This document shows positions 1-8,823 of a stretch of 64,000 bases of DNA, piece by piece. The first letter of the stretch is position 1; each line of letters opens with the position of its first letter. Origin of the DNA: Pseudomonadota bacterium (GTDB lineage: Bacteria; Pseudomonadota; Alphaproteobacteria; Sphingomonadales; Sphingomonadaceae); NCBI GenBank assembly GCA_021849075.1, contig JAJZTH010000003.1, positions 1 to 64,000 on the forward strand, read 5' to 3'. Made by a program: the position numbers and the translations under genes. The notes below the pieces were generated by a model that was not told the DNA's origin, ran no database searches, and saw nothing but the letters and a program-made list of their open reading frames with translations.

Positions 1-241
1 CGATCTCATAGGGCGCCGTCACGCGACTGGAAGTGCCCAATATCTGCGCCTCGGCAGCGCCGCCCATGGACCGGGCATATTTGGTCGCCAACGTGCCGGC
101 CGCGCTGCGCTGTCCGAAAGCGGAGCAGGCCATCTCATCGAAGATGACCTGTTTGGTACGCTCGATCACATCGGCGGGCAGACCCGTTATCGTCGTGCTG
201 GCGGCATAGTCTGCAATAAGGCTGGTCGGACTGGCTGGCAT
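1..241 (-). CDS. MmgE/PrpD family protein (3' part cut by window edge)
   Basis: Only the first 80 or so codons lie in the window; the gene reads leftward off the edge. The visible N-terminus (MPASPTSLIADYAAS, then LPADVIERTKQVIFDEMACS) has the pattern of the all-helical N-terminal domain of the MmgE/PrpD family, whose members include 2-methylcitrate dehydratase and cis-aconitate decarboxylase-like enzymes. The start is the ATG at 241, preceded by AGGAG with an 8-base spacer. The substrate cannot be told from this fragment. The upstream stretch carries an AT-rich palindrome (302-324), which could regulate it. Family call is fairly secure; reaction is not assigned. Confidence 0.75.
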   Translation of the reverse strand, partial: MPASPTSLIADYAASTTITGLPADVIERTKQVIFDEMACSAFGQRSAAGTLATKYARSMGGAAEAQILGTSSRVTAPYEI

Positions 242-276
242 GGACTTGGCTCCTGTCATCGACGCGCGGCGAGCGT

Positions 277-303
277 CGTCATCGATATTTCGTCATCGAT
301 ATT
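277..303. repeat. tandem direct repeat upstream of the MmgE/PrpD gene
   Basis: CGTCATCGATATT occurs twice, at 277-289 and 291-303, with a 14-base period. It lies between the MmgE/PrpD start (241) and the palindrome at 302-324, so it sits in the promoter region of that leftward gene. It may be a regulator binding site; no function is shown. Confidence 0.5.
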
Positions 304-324
304 GATATATATCATCTATATCAA
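302..324. promoter_or_regulatory. AT-rich palindrome, candidate ArsR-type operator
   Basis: Perfect 8-base inverted arms, TTGATATA (302-309) and TATATCAA (317-324), flank a 7-base centre. AT-rich interrupted palindromes of this size are typical ArsR/SmtB operators. The first 14 bases (302-315) match 13 of 14 bases at 1078-1091, which overlaps the start of the ArsR-rhodanese gene. That suggests, without proving, that this regulator controls both its own gene and the MmgE/PrpD gene. Confidence 0.5.
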
Positions 325-423
325 GAGCCATGCGTGAAAGCATATGCGAGCCTGTTCAATGTTGGATGAGCGCCGCCCTTCTGAACAGCGCGCCACGCGC
401 CAACGCCCCCGCACCACTCCACC

Positions 424-1095
424 TTATACGCCTTCATCCAGTCGATAGCCGGCCGCTCGCCACTCCGGCACTCCACCAGCGAGCGGCGCGGCCTCCACGC
501 CTTGCGCGCGCAATATGACCACCGCTTCCCGGGTCAGGACGCAATAAGGGCCTTTGCAATAGGCGACGACATGCGCATTGTCCGACAATTCTTTGGCGCG
601 CTCCTCCAGTTGCGGGATAGGGATATTGACCGCGCCGGGCAGATGACTCTTCCTGAATTCGTCGCCCGGCCGCACGTCGACGAGTATCACGGCGCCTTCG
701 TTCATGCGATCAACCAGCGCATCGATTGACACCGACTCCATTTCCTGCGGTCGCTGGCGGCTGTCCGCGATCGCCTGATCGATCCTGTCCTGCTTGAAGG
801 CGACATAGTCATGCAACGCCGCAACCACCGCAGCCAATGGTCCCTGCCCCAGGCTATAAAGGATATTTTTTCCATCGCGCCGCGCCTGGACGCAACCTGC
901 ACGCTTAAGCTGTTGCAGATGTTGCGATGCATTGGCCACCGACATGTCAGTCAGATCGGCCAGCCTTTCCACCGATCGCTCCGCGCGGACGATATGCTCC
1001 AGCAACGCCAGCCGATGGGGATGGCCAAGCGCCCTGGCGACTTCCGCCAATGGATCAAGGCGCTCCAATTGATCAAATTGATTTATATCATTCAT
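424..1095 (-). CDS. ArsR-family regulator fused to a rhodanese domain
   Basis: 223 residues. Residues about 10-90 form a winged-helix ArsR/SmtB DNA-binding domain (LGHPHRLALLEH, then SVANASQHLQQLKRAG as recognition region). Residues about 120-220 form a rhodanese domain with an active-site loop CKGPYC, catalytic Cys180. The classical ELCVCDL metal-binding motif is absent, so sensing is more likely through the rhodanese cysteine or sulfane sulfur than by a metal; this is inference from the architecture. The start ATG at 1095 was chosen because ArsR homology begins there; an upstream extension to 1272 would run across trxA. No ribosome-binding site is visible, but a -10-like TATAGC ends 7 bases before the ATG, suggesting a leaderless message. 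Divergent from trxA-trxB. Confidence 0.88.
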   Translation of the reverse strand: MNDINQFDQLERLDPLAEVARALGHPHRLALLEHIVRAERSVERLADLTDMSVANASQHLQQLKRAGCVQARRDGKNILYSLGQGPLAAVVAALHDYVAFKQDRIDQAIADSRQRPQEMESVSIDALVDRMNEGAVILVDVRPGDEFRKSHLPGAVNIPIPQLEERAKELSDNAHVVAYCKGPYCVLTREAVVILRAQGVEAAPLAGGVPEWRAAGYRLDEGV

Positions 1096-1102
1096 TGACA
1101 CC

Positions 1103-1131
1103 GCTATAGCGCCCGCATAACCTTCAAGCAA
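1103..1131 (-). promoter_or_regulatory. candidate leaderless promoter of the ArsR-rhodanese gene
   Basis: On the minus strand TTGCTT (1126-1131) and TATAGC (1103-1108) are 17 bases apart. The -10 hexamer ends 7 bases before the ATG at 1095, so transcription would begin at or next to the start codon. The -35 match is modest. On the other strand this region also carries the trxA upstream sequence, with inverted arms TTCAAG (1123-1128) and CTTGAA (1143-1148) and a tandem ATTCCTTG (1131-1146) that could be an operator. Confidence 0.4.
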
Positions 1132-1171
1132 TTCCTTGATTCCTTGAATGATCCAAACGGAGCGCCATTTC

Positions 1172-2480
<1,309 letters not shown>

Positions 2481-2520
2481 GACCACGCGACATCAATCGG
2501 ACAATGAAAGGATCTTCAAG

Positions 2521-3420
2521 ATGGCTCTCTCGGACGACTATATCCGCGCCTGGCAGACATGGCATGATGGCAGGGTCGCCCTCATCAACGCCCCCTATGG
2601 TCCCCTGTCGCTCATCAGCCAGGACTGGCTGAATGAAGGCGAATATTTCCAGTCGGAATTCATTCCTGGCAAATGGATGCAGAAAGACGGGGAAATCTAT
2701 TATTACCCCGATGAAGACAGCATGGCCCGGGGGGAATTCCTGATCGTCGACGGCAAGGAAGCGCGCGCTCCCACGCACATTCCCCATCGCTACGAAGCCG
2801 GCGAGGACGCGGAAAATCTGGTCCCGGTCTTCTTCAATGACCTGCAGGTCGAAAGCTCCTACACCCGCCTCAACGATCGGGGCGAGATGATCAACGCGAT
2901 CCGCGTGCGCGATCCCAAGGAGGCCGCGCGCAAGAAGATTGACGGCATCGAGGCATTTCCCCTGAGCGAAGAGTGGATCGTCCCTGCCCGCTTCATTCCT
3001 GGAACCGGCGAAGTGTCCAACACGCAGACCGTTGAGTCCACCATCTTCGAGGCCAGCTACATATTGGGCGAAATCGTTGCGACCATCGATGGCAAGGATT
3101 ACAGCTTCGAAGTCCATGGCCATACCGGCGGCAGCCGGGACACCGGCTATTTCATGAACGGCATCTATATCGTGTTCGGCGATGCAACGAATGGCAAGGA
3201 AACCTATGGCGGTGGCCGGGTCATCCGCTTCGGCAGCATGGAAGAGGTCGAGAACATGACGCAGCTCGATTTCAACCGCGCGTCTACCTTCAACTGTTCC
3301 GTAACGACGTTCATGGCCTGCACGGCGGCGCCCCGCGATAGCCGACTGCCTTTCCGGGTGCCCGCCGGCCAGTTCGCTCCGCCCGTCCCGCACGAGCGTA
3401 TCCAGACCTACGCCGGCTGA
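2521..3420 (+). CDS. DUF1684 family protein
   Basis: 299 residues, no signal peptide or membrane segment. The C-terminal half, with DFNRASTFNCSV, a Cys-containing TTFMACTAAPRDSRLPF stretch and a final VPAGQF, has the pattern of DUF1684, whose biochemical role is not known. The start at 2521 follows an AAGGA-like site; the open frame extends upstream into trxB but lacks another good site. It is the third gene of the trxA-trxB group, 40 bases after trxB, and is followed by a strong terminator, which makes it the operon's last gene. A link to redox metabolism is inferred from position only. Confidence 0.75.
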   Translation: MALSDDYIRAWQTWHDGRVALINAPYGPLSLISQDWLNEGEYFQSEFIPGKWMQKDGEIYYYPDEDSMARGEFLIVDGKEARAPTHIPHRYEAGEDAENLVPVFFNDLQVESSYTRLNDRGEMINAIRVRDPKEAARKKIDGIEAFPLSEEWIVPARFIPGTGEVSNTQTVESTIFEASYILGEIVATIDGKDYSFEVHGHTGGSRDTGYFMNGIYIVFGDATNGKETYGGGRVIRFGSMEEVENMTQLDFNRASTFNCSVTTFMACTAAPRDSRLPFRVPAGQFAPPVPHERIQTYAG

Positions 3421-3447
3421 TCCTTAACTGGTCTTTCCCGCAGGCAT

Positions 3448-3486
3448 AGCGCCATGGATCTTCGCTGATCCATGGCGCTTTTTTTT
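3448..3486 (+). terminator. rho-independent terminator of the trxA-trxB-DUF1684 operon
   Basis: A perfect 13-base-pair stem (3448-3460 with 3467-3479) and a 6-base loop are followed by a run of eight T ending at 3486. It starts 27 bases after the DUF1684 stop codon. Confidence 0.93.
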
Positions 3487-3609
3487 GGCTCGTGCAGGAT
3501 CGCCTACCGTTCCAGACCGCCAGCGCGGGAATTCCTGCCATCTCGGGACCGGAGGGAGGATAGTTGCGGCCGATATCTGTCCGGTGTCGCGCAGCCTGGC
3601 GCCGCGCCG

Positions 3610-6141
3610 TTACCGATCGAATGTTCCGGCCCGCACAAGATCATGAGATGAGGCCGACGTCCCGACCCAAATGGTATAGCGACCAGAGGGCAAGACCCAT
3701 TTGCCCGCTTTTTTGCTCCAGACGCTCAAAGGGTGATGGCTGGCGGCAGGATCAAGGACGATCGGCACGCTCTTTGTCTGCCCTGGGTCAAGGTCGGCTT
3801 TGGCAAAGCCGACAAGACGTTTGGGCGGCTGCTTCATGCCTGCATCATTCGCCGCGTCAGGCAAAGAAAGATAAAGCTGTACTGTCTCTGCGCCCGGCCT
3901 CTGGCCAACATTCTTGACGTCGACAGTGATCTGATAAAGTCCCGAACCGCTATCGAAAGACATGCGCTGTCCGCTCAATTGGAAACGGGAATAGGATAAT
4001 CCGTGGCCGAACGGGAAGGCGACGCAGGGGTTCACGCCTTTCGATGACGCACAGATCCCGCTTATATTTGCGTCATACCAGCGATATCCGATTGCCAGCC
4101 CTTCGCTGTAAGACACCGTCTGCTTACCGTTTTCGGGGTCCAGCACGCCGGGAAACTGCTGTGGCGTGACATGGTCCAGGAACCCCTTGCCCACGACCGG
4201 AAAGGTAACGGGAAGCCGGCCTGTCGGATTGACGTTCCCCAAGACCAGATCAGCCACGATATTGCCGTCTTCCTGTCCTGGAAACCAGACCTCCAATATG
4301 GCCGGCCCATGTTCGCCCAGCAGCGCAGGGTCCATGGCTACGCTGGCATTGTCTTTGAGTATGAGGGCCGTCTTTTCCGGCATCGACCTGCCTGTCTTCG
4401 ATCGGACCGACAGGATGGACTTGATCATATCCACCGTCCTGCTCGACTTCACCAGATTGCCGGCTGGATCGATGGTGGCGATCCTGCTGGTGCTGGCCGC
4501 ATACCAGTCAAGCGACAGGCCCGCAGCGGCGGAGGCAGCCAGTTGTCGGCCATCAACCTTTTCGAAGGTTGCACGGTCTGCAGATTCGTCGGCATTGGTG
4601 CCGGCCATGACGATCACGCTGTCAGCACCGGCAACCTCCGCCAACGCCCGTTCAAAGGATATCGTCGTGCCGTCCAGCGTGGCGCTCGCATTATCGTCAT
4701 CCACCAGCAGCAATTTCACGCCAGCGCCGGACCGATCGCTCTTTTCCAGTGCATGGCGAAGTCCGTCGATCGGGCTGACCATATAGTTGGGCACCACATC
4801 CGAGCTGCCACGGCCGCTTCCCATCCACTTCCCCAATATGGCGCCACCTGCAATCGCCTGCTGCGCATAGGGTTGGGTCGCCTTGCCAACCAGGAGGATC
4901 GTTCGAGCGGTTGAAGCGATCGGAAGAGCGCCATTATTCTGCAGCAGGACAGCGCCTCGCGCTCCGATGTCCCGCGCGACCTTGCCGCCAGCCTTGAAAT
5001 CGATCGGCGTCTGGACCAGCGGGCGATCGAAAATCCCGGCCTTGAACATCTGCCGATAGCGCCGCGACAGCGCAGTATCGATATCCGCGACCTTCAGCCT
5101 GCCGCTATTCAATGCCACCTTGAGCTTGTCCGACGCCCAATAGATCGGGGTCGGCATCTCCTGATCGGTTCCGGCCAGAAGCGAAGGCTCCGAGCTTTTC
5201 ATCGCCCAAAAGTCGCTCTGCACATAGCCGGTGAAATTCCACTCGTCGCGAAGCACGCCGGTCAGCATCGCCTTGTTATCGCATGCCTGAAATCCATTCA
5301 GGAAATTGTAGGAACACATCATGCCGCCAACATGGCCGTCTTTGACGTTCATTTCGAAGGGGATGAGGTACAGTTCACGCAGAACCTGATCGTCGATGGT
5401 TTCCTGGATAGTCTTGCGATTCGTTTCCTGTTCGTTAGCGACGAAATGCTTCGCCATCGCGATCAGTCCCCGAGATTGGACAGCTTTGGTTTCCGCGACG
5501 CCCATCACGCCGGTGAGATAGGGGTCTTCCCCGAAATATTCGAAGTTCCGGCCCAGTATGGGCAAACGCGCAAGGTTGAGGCCAGGCGCTTCGAAAACAT
5601 GCAGGGCCAGATTGTTCATTTCCGTAGCAATCAAGCCGCCAAAGGCATCAGCGACCTGTGGATCGAACGAAGCAGCCACTGCCATGCCGGAAGGCAGCGC
5701 GGTCGCCCGGGCCGAAGTGGAATGCACATAGGGCAGGAAAAGCCGGTCCTCTGCCGTGACAGCCGTCGCCCGCGCCGCCGGCGCCACACAATCATTCTGT
5801 CCGACGCCGACTGGCCCATTCGAAACCCGAAAGGTCGGAATGGCAAGATCCGCGATACCGCTGATATGACGACCACCGAAGCAATCGGGCAGTTCGGGAA
5901 GGACTTCCGCTTCGCTTCCAGTCAATTGCTGCAGCTTTTGATCGAGCGTCATGGCTGCAATCAACGCCTGAGTGCGCTGCGCCGCGACCGCTTCCTTGTC
6001 CGCATCTGAACGCGCCGCCCGCTGTTTTGCGACGATGTCAGGATTCATCCAGCTCTGTGAAGCACCATGCGCTGGCTCTGCAGCGATTAGCGCCCAGGAA
6101 AGCGCGGCGGTCGCGACCATGTAAATCCGGCTATGCTGCAC
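3610..6141 (-). CDS. exported glycoside hydrolase family 3 (beta-glucosidase-like)
   Basis: 843 residues. The N-terminus has a signal peptide (hydrophobic run VATAALSWALIAA, then AHG-A cleavage region), so the enzyme is periplasmic or outside the cell. The GH3 N-terminal barrel spans about 50-380 with KHF (231-233) and the predicted nucleophile Asp310 in SDFWA; the second domain follows, and a fibronectin-III-like domain occupies about 735-815 (VQLYLSL, PKRLVGFAKADL). It should hydrolyse beta-linked glucosides or xylosides; the exact substrate is not readable. The start is GTG at 6141 with AAAGGA six bases upstream. Transcribed alone from a promoter at 6305-6333. No transporter or other carbohydrate gene is adjacent. 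Confidence 0.88.
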   Translation of the reverse strand: MQHSRIYMVATAALSWALIAAEPAHGASQSWMNPDIVAKQRAARSDADKEAVAAQRTQALIAAMTLDQKLQQLTGSEAEVLPELPDCFGGRHISGIADLAIPTFRVSNGPVGVGQNDCVAPAARATAVTAEDRLFLPYVHSTSARATALPSGMAVAASFDPQVADAFGGLIATEMNNLALHVFEAPGLNLARLPILGRNFEYFGEDPYLTGVMGVAETKAVQSRGLIAMAKHFVANEQETNRKTIQETIDDQVLRELYLIPFEMNVKDGHVGGMMCSYNFLNGFQACDNKAMLTGVLRDEWNFTGYVQSDFWAMKSSEPSLLAGTDQEMPTPIYWASDKLKVALNSGRLKVADIDTALSRRYRQMFKAGIFDRPLVQTPIDFKAGGKVARDIGARGAVLLQNNGALPIASTARTILLVGKATQPYAQQAIAGGAILGKWMGSGRGSSDVVPNYMVSPIDGLRHALEKSDRSGAGVKLLLVDDDNASATLDGTTISFERALAEVAGADSVIVMAGTNADESADRATFEKVDGRQLAASAAAGLSLDWYAASTSRIATIDPAGNLVKSSRTVDMIKSILSVRSKTGRSMPEKTALILKDNASVAMDPALLGEHGPAILEVWFPGQEDGNIVADLVLGNVNPTGRLPVTFPVVGKGFLDHVTPQQFPGVLDPENGKQTVSYSEGLAIGYRWYDANISGICASSKGVNPCVAFPFGHGLSYSRFQLSGQRMSFDSGSGLYQITVDVKNVGQRPGAETVQLYLSLPDAANDAGMKQPPKRLVGFAKADLDPGQTKSVPIVLDPAASHHPLSVWSKKAGKWVLPSGRYTIWVGTSASSHDLVRAGTFDR

Positions 6142-6304
6142 AGGGTATCCTTTTAGAGAACTTGCTGAAGCGCGATGTTTCAGAGATCGTGTATCGCCGA
6201 AAACAAAGAGCGCTTCTTAGCGAACGAAGGGCGAGCAGCCATTTGCCAATCTTCTCTGGCCGATTACCGTCACTCCGGGATGATCAACACGACTGCTTTT
6301 GCTT

Positions 6305-6333
6305 TTTATCATATAGATCATTTATGTTGTCAA
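6305..6333 (-). promoter_or_regulatory. sigma-70-type promoter of the GH3 gene
   Basis: On the minus strand a perfect TTGACA (6328-6333) and GATAAA (6305-6310) are 17 bases apart. Transcription would start near 6298, leaving an untranslated leader of about 157 bases before the GTG at 6141. The -35 box lies within a 10-base perfect palindrome GTCAATTGAC (6329-6338), which may be part of an operator. Confidence 0.55.
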
Positions 6334-6596
6334 TTGACGCCATATGACGATCTGCCAGCACGACCGTTCCGCGTCAGAATCGAACGAGAACGGACGGACA
6401 GGGCTTAATATGGTCAGCCGCTCACGCTTGCGGTGGCTGGCGCTGGAACAGAGACAAGTCGCGGCTGACCGCTACTCGGCTGGTTCAAATTAGATCGGGA
6501 GTCGGATGCGCCGCGCAGCGTGCCGGCCATGCAATGGTCAACAGAAGTTCCCGAAAGGAACATTCAACGCCTGCTTGAAAAATGACGGTGAAGAAA
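6334..6596. other. intergenic stretch between the GH3 promoter and tRNA-Thr
   Basis: No convincing gene here. A weak hairpin GTTCC/GGAAC lies near 6547-6561, about 35-50 bases beyond the 3' end of the leftward tRNA, and could act in tRNA 3' processing or termination, but it lacks a T run. Open frames crossing this stretch show no family features. Confidence 0.4.
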
Positions 6597-6671
<75 letters not shown>

Positions 6672-6787
6672 ACTCTATTTCTGTTCCAAGGCGCTGTTTG
6701 CGCTTCGGAGGTCGCGCCTATGGCCGCCTGCGCTGCCCATGTCAAGGCGGGTTGCGGCCGATGATGCATTTTGCTTATGCGCTTCCC

Positions 6788-6928
6788 ATGGCTGAAACCA
6801 ATGATGAGAAGAAGGCGCGACTGGCGCAGGCGCTGCGGGACAATTTGCGGCGGCGCAAGGCGCAAAGCCGGGAAGCGGCGCAGGAGGGAACGGCGCCGCC
6901 CCCTCCTGCCGATGGTCAGTCAGACTGA
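6788..6928 (+). CDS. small conserved-type basic protein (46 aa)
   Basis: MAETNDEKKARLAQALRDNL begins a 46-residue protein with a strongly charged helix containing the LRRRKAQ motif and a low-complexity proline-rich tail. Small proteins ending a helix in NL-RRRKAQ are, from memory, common and uncharacterised in alphaproteobacteria. The start at 6788 is chosen because the charged segment begins there; an ATG at 6761 would add nine residues. It converges on the aminopeptidase gene with 3 bases between stop codons. No function can be assigned; possibly nucleic-acid binding given the charge. Confidence 0.6.
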   Translation: MAETNDEKKARLAQALRDNLRRRKAQSREAAQEGTAPPPPADGQSD

Positions 6929-6931
6929 GTT

Positions 6932-8713
6932 TTACAAGGGCGCGCAGGCGGTCTGAAGCCAGGTCAGCGCGTCGCCCTCCAGTTGCGGGCCGACAAGGTC
7001 CAGCACGGCGGCATGATAGGCATCGAGCCAGATACGCTCCTCATGGCTCAATATGTCGGTGGCGATCAGCGCCCGATCGATCGGCGCGAAAGTGAGCGTT
7101 TCAAAACCCAGCATGGGCTTTTCCGCCCCAGAGGTTGGGCGTTCCTCCACCAGCACCAGATTTTCGATGCGGATGCCATATTCGCCGGTCTTGTAATAGC
7201 CCGGCTCGTTGGAGAGGATCATGCCGGCCGCGAGCGGCTCATCGCCGCCGCCAAAGGTCGCAATCCGCTGCGGCCCTTCATGCACCGACAGAAAGCTGCC
7301 GACGCCATGGCCGGTGCCATGGGCATAGTCCAGCCCTTCGGCCCAGAGATATTGCCGGGCGAGCGCATCGAGCTGGCCACCGCGCGTGCCCTTCGGAAAG
7401 ACGGCGCGGGCGAGCGCGATATGGCCCTTCAATACCAGCGTGAAGCGGCGCTTCATTTCCTCGGTCGGTGTGCCGATGGCGATGGTGCGGGTGACGTCGG
7501 TGGTGCCGTCGCGATACTGACCGCCCGAATCGACCAGATAGAGGCTGTTCAGTTCGATCGGGCGATTCGTCTTTTCCTCCGCCCGATAATGAACGACCGC
7601 GCCGTTCGGCCCCGCGCCGCTGATCGTGTCGAAGGACAGGTCTTCGAGCAGGCCGGTATCCTTGCGGAACGCCTCCAGCCGGTCGGAGGCGGAAAGTTCG
7701 GTAAGGCCGCCCTTCGGCGCTTCGACCGCGATCCAATGGAGGAAGCGGCTGAGCGCCGCGCCGTCGCGGGCCTGCGCCGCCTTATGCCCGGCGATTTCGG
7801 TGGCGTTCTTGATCGCCTTGGGCAGGACGGCGGGATCGCGCAGCGACAATATGGTTGCGCCGCCCTCGTCCAGACCGTTGAAGATCGCTGCGACCGCCCG
7901 TTCGGGGTCGGCGACCACGGTCTTGCCAGCGAAATTCTCCAGCGCAGCGGCGAAGTTCACACCGTCATGCACACGCACGGCGTTGCCCAGATGCTGGGCG
8001 ACGGCTTCGTCCATTTTCTCCGGCGCGACATAGAGGTCGGCGGTCGCATCGGCATGCACGATGGCGTAGGCGAGCGCGACCGGAGTGCGCTCCACATCCT
8101 TGCCACGGATGTTGAAGGTCCAGGCGATCGAATCGAGGGCGGAGAGGACCACCGCATCCGCTTTTTTGCTGGTCAGCCAGTCCGCCATGGCCGCGCGCTT
8201 CTCCGCGGCCGACTGGCCGGCAAAGGCGTCGCCATGCACGACCAGCTTGGCATCGCTGCGGGCGGGACGATCGGGCCAGATGGCGTCGACAGGGTTAGTG
8301 TCGACCGCGACCAGCGTCGCGCCCTTTTCCGCCAGTGCCTCAGTTGCCTGCTTCACCCAGGCGCGGGTGTGCAACCAGGGATCATAGCCGATGCGCGCGC
8401 CCTGCCCGGCATGATCCTTCAGCCAGGCGGCGATCGAGGTCTGGGGCACGCTTTCATATTGCCAGTGCGCGCCATCCACCTGCTCGCGCACCTGAAGTGT
8501 GTAGCGGCCATCGACGAAGATCGCGGCCTCCTCCGGCAGGACCACGGCGCTGCCGGCCGATCCCTGAAATCCGGTCAGCCAGGCAAGGCGCTGGGCATAG
8601 GCGCCGACATATTCGCTCATATGCTCATCGGTCAGGGGGACCACGAAACCGTCGAGCGTCTGGCGCACCAACTGGACACGCAGGGCCTTCAGGCGATCTT
8701 CATAACTGGACAT
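6932..8713 (-). CDS. aminopeptidase P family protein (Xaa-Pro aminopeptidase, M24B)
   Basis: 593 residues, close to the long form of eukaryotic/alphaproteobacterial aminopeptidase P. Two N-terminal creatinase-like domains (to about 300) precede the pita-bread metallopeptidase domain. Metal-binding and catalytic motifs are visible: LVDSGGQY-RDGTTDVTRT (the two Asp ligands), HGTGHGVGSFLSVHEGP (His ligands) and SNEPGYY with later Glu ligands. It removes N-terminal residues preceding proline in cytosolic peptides. No signal peptide. Single-gene unit; divergent from the oligopeptidase gene 110 bases away, so both peptidases share an intergenic promoter region. Confidence 0.92.
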   Translation of the reverse strand: MSSYEDRLKALRVQLVRQTLDGFVVPLTDEHMSEYVGAYAQRLAWLTGFQGSAGSAVVLPEEAAIFVDGRYTLQVREQVDGAHWQYESVPQTSIAAWLKDHAGQGARIGYDPWLHTRAWVKQATEALAEKGATLVAVDTNPVDAIWPDRPARSDAKLVVHGDAFAGQSAAEKRAAMADWLTSKKADAVVLSALDSIAWTFNIRGKDVERTPVALAYAIVHADATADLYVAPEKMDEAVAQHLGNAVRVHDGVNFAAALENFAGKTVVADPERAVAAIFNGLDEGGATILSLRDPAVLPKAIKNATEIAGHKAAQARDGAALSRFLHWIAVEAPKGGLTELSASDRLEAFRKDTGLLEDLSFDTISGAGPNGAVVHYRAEEKTNRPIELNSLYLVDSGGQYRDGTTDVTRTIAIGTPTEEMKRRFTLVLKGHIALARAVFPKGTRGGQLDALARQYLWAEGLDYAHGTGHGVGSFLSVHEGPQRIATFGGGDEPLAAGMILSNEPGYYKTGEYGIRIENLVLVEERPTSGAEKPMLGFETLTFAPIDRALIATDILSHEERIWLDAYHAAVLDLVGPQLEGDALTWLQTACAPL

Positions 8714-8823
8714 CGAACTTCCCTTGGATCATTCCGGCCTCTTGCGTTGGCCATAATGCCGACAACATAGAGGGACCGGCACGCTTATTCCAGCGCAGCC
8801 CCCGTCTGGACCATGGATAGTTA

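Noticed and set aside
6983..8770. Long rightward open frame (595 codons) opposite the aminopeptidase P gene
   Set aside because: A product of high GC content and codon-position bias on the opposite strand; its translation has no family motif, while the leftward frame is a complete, recognisable enzyme.
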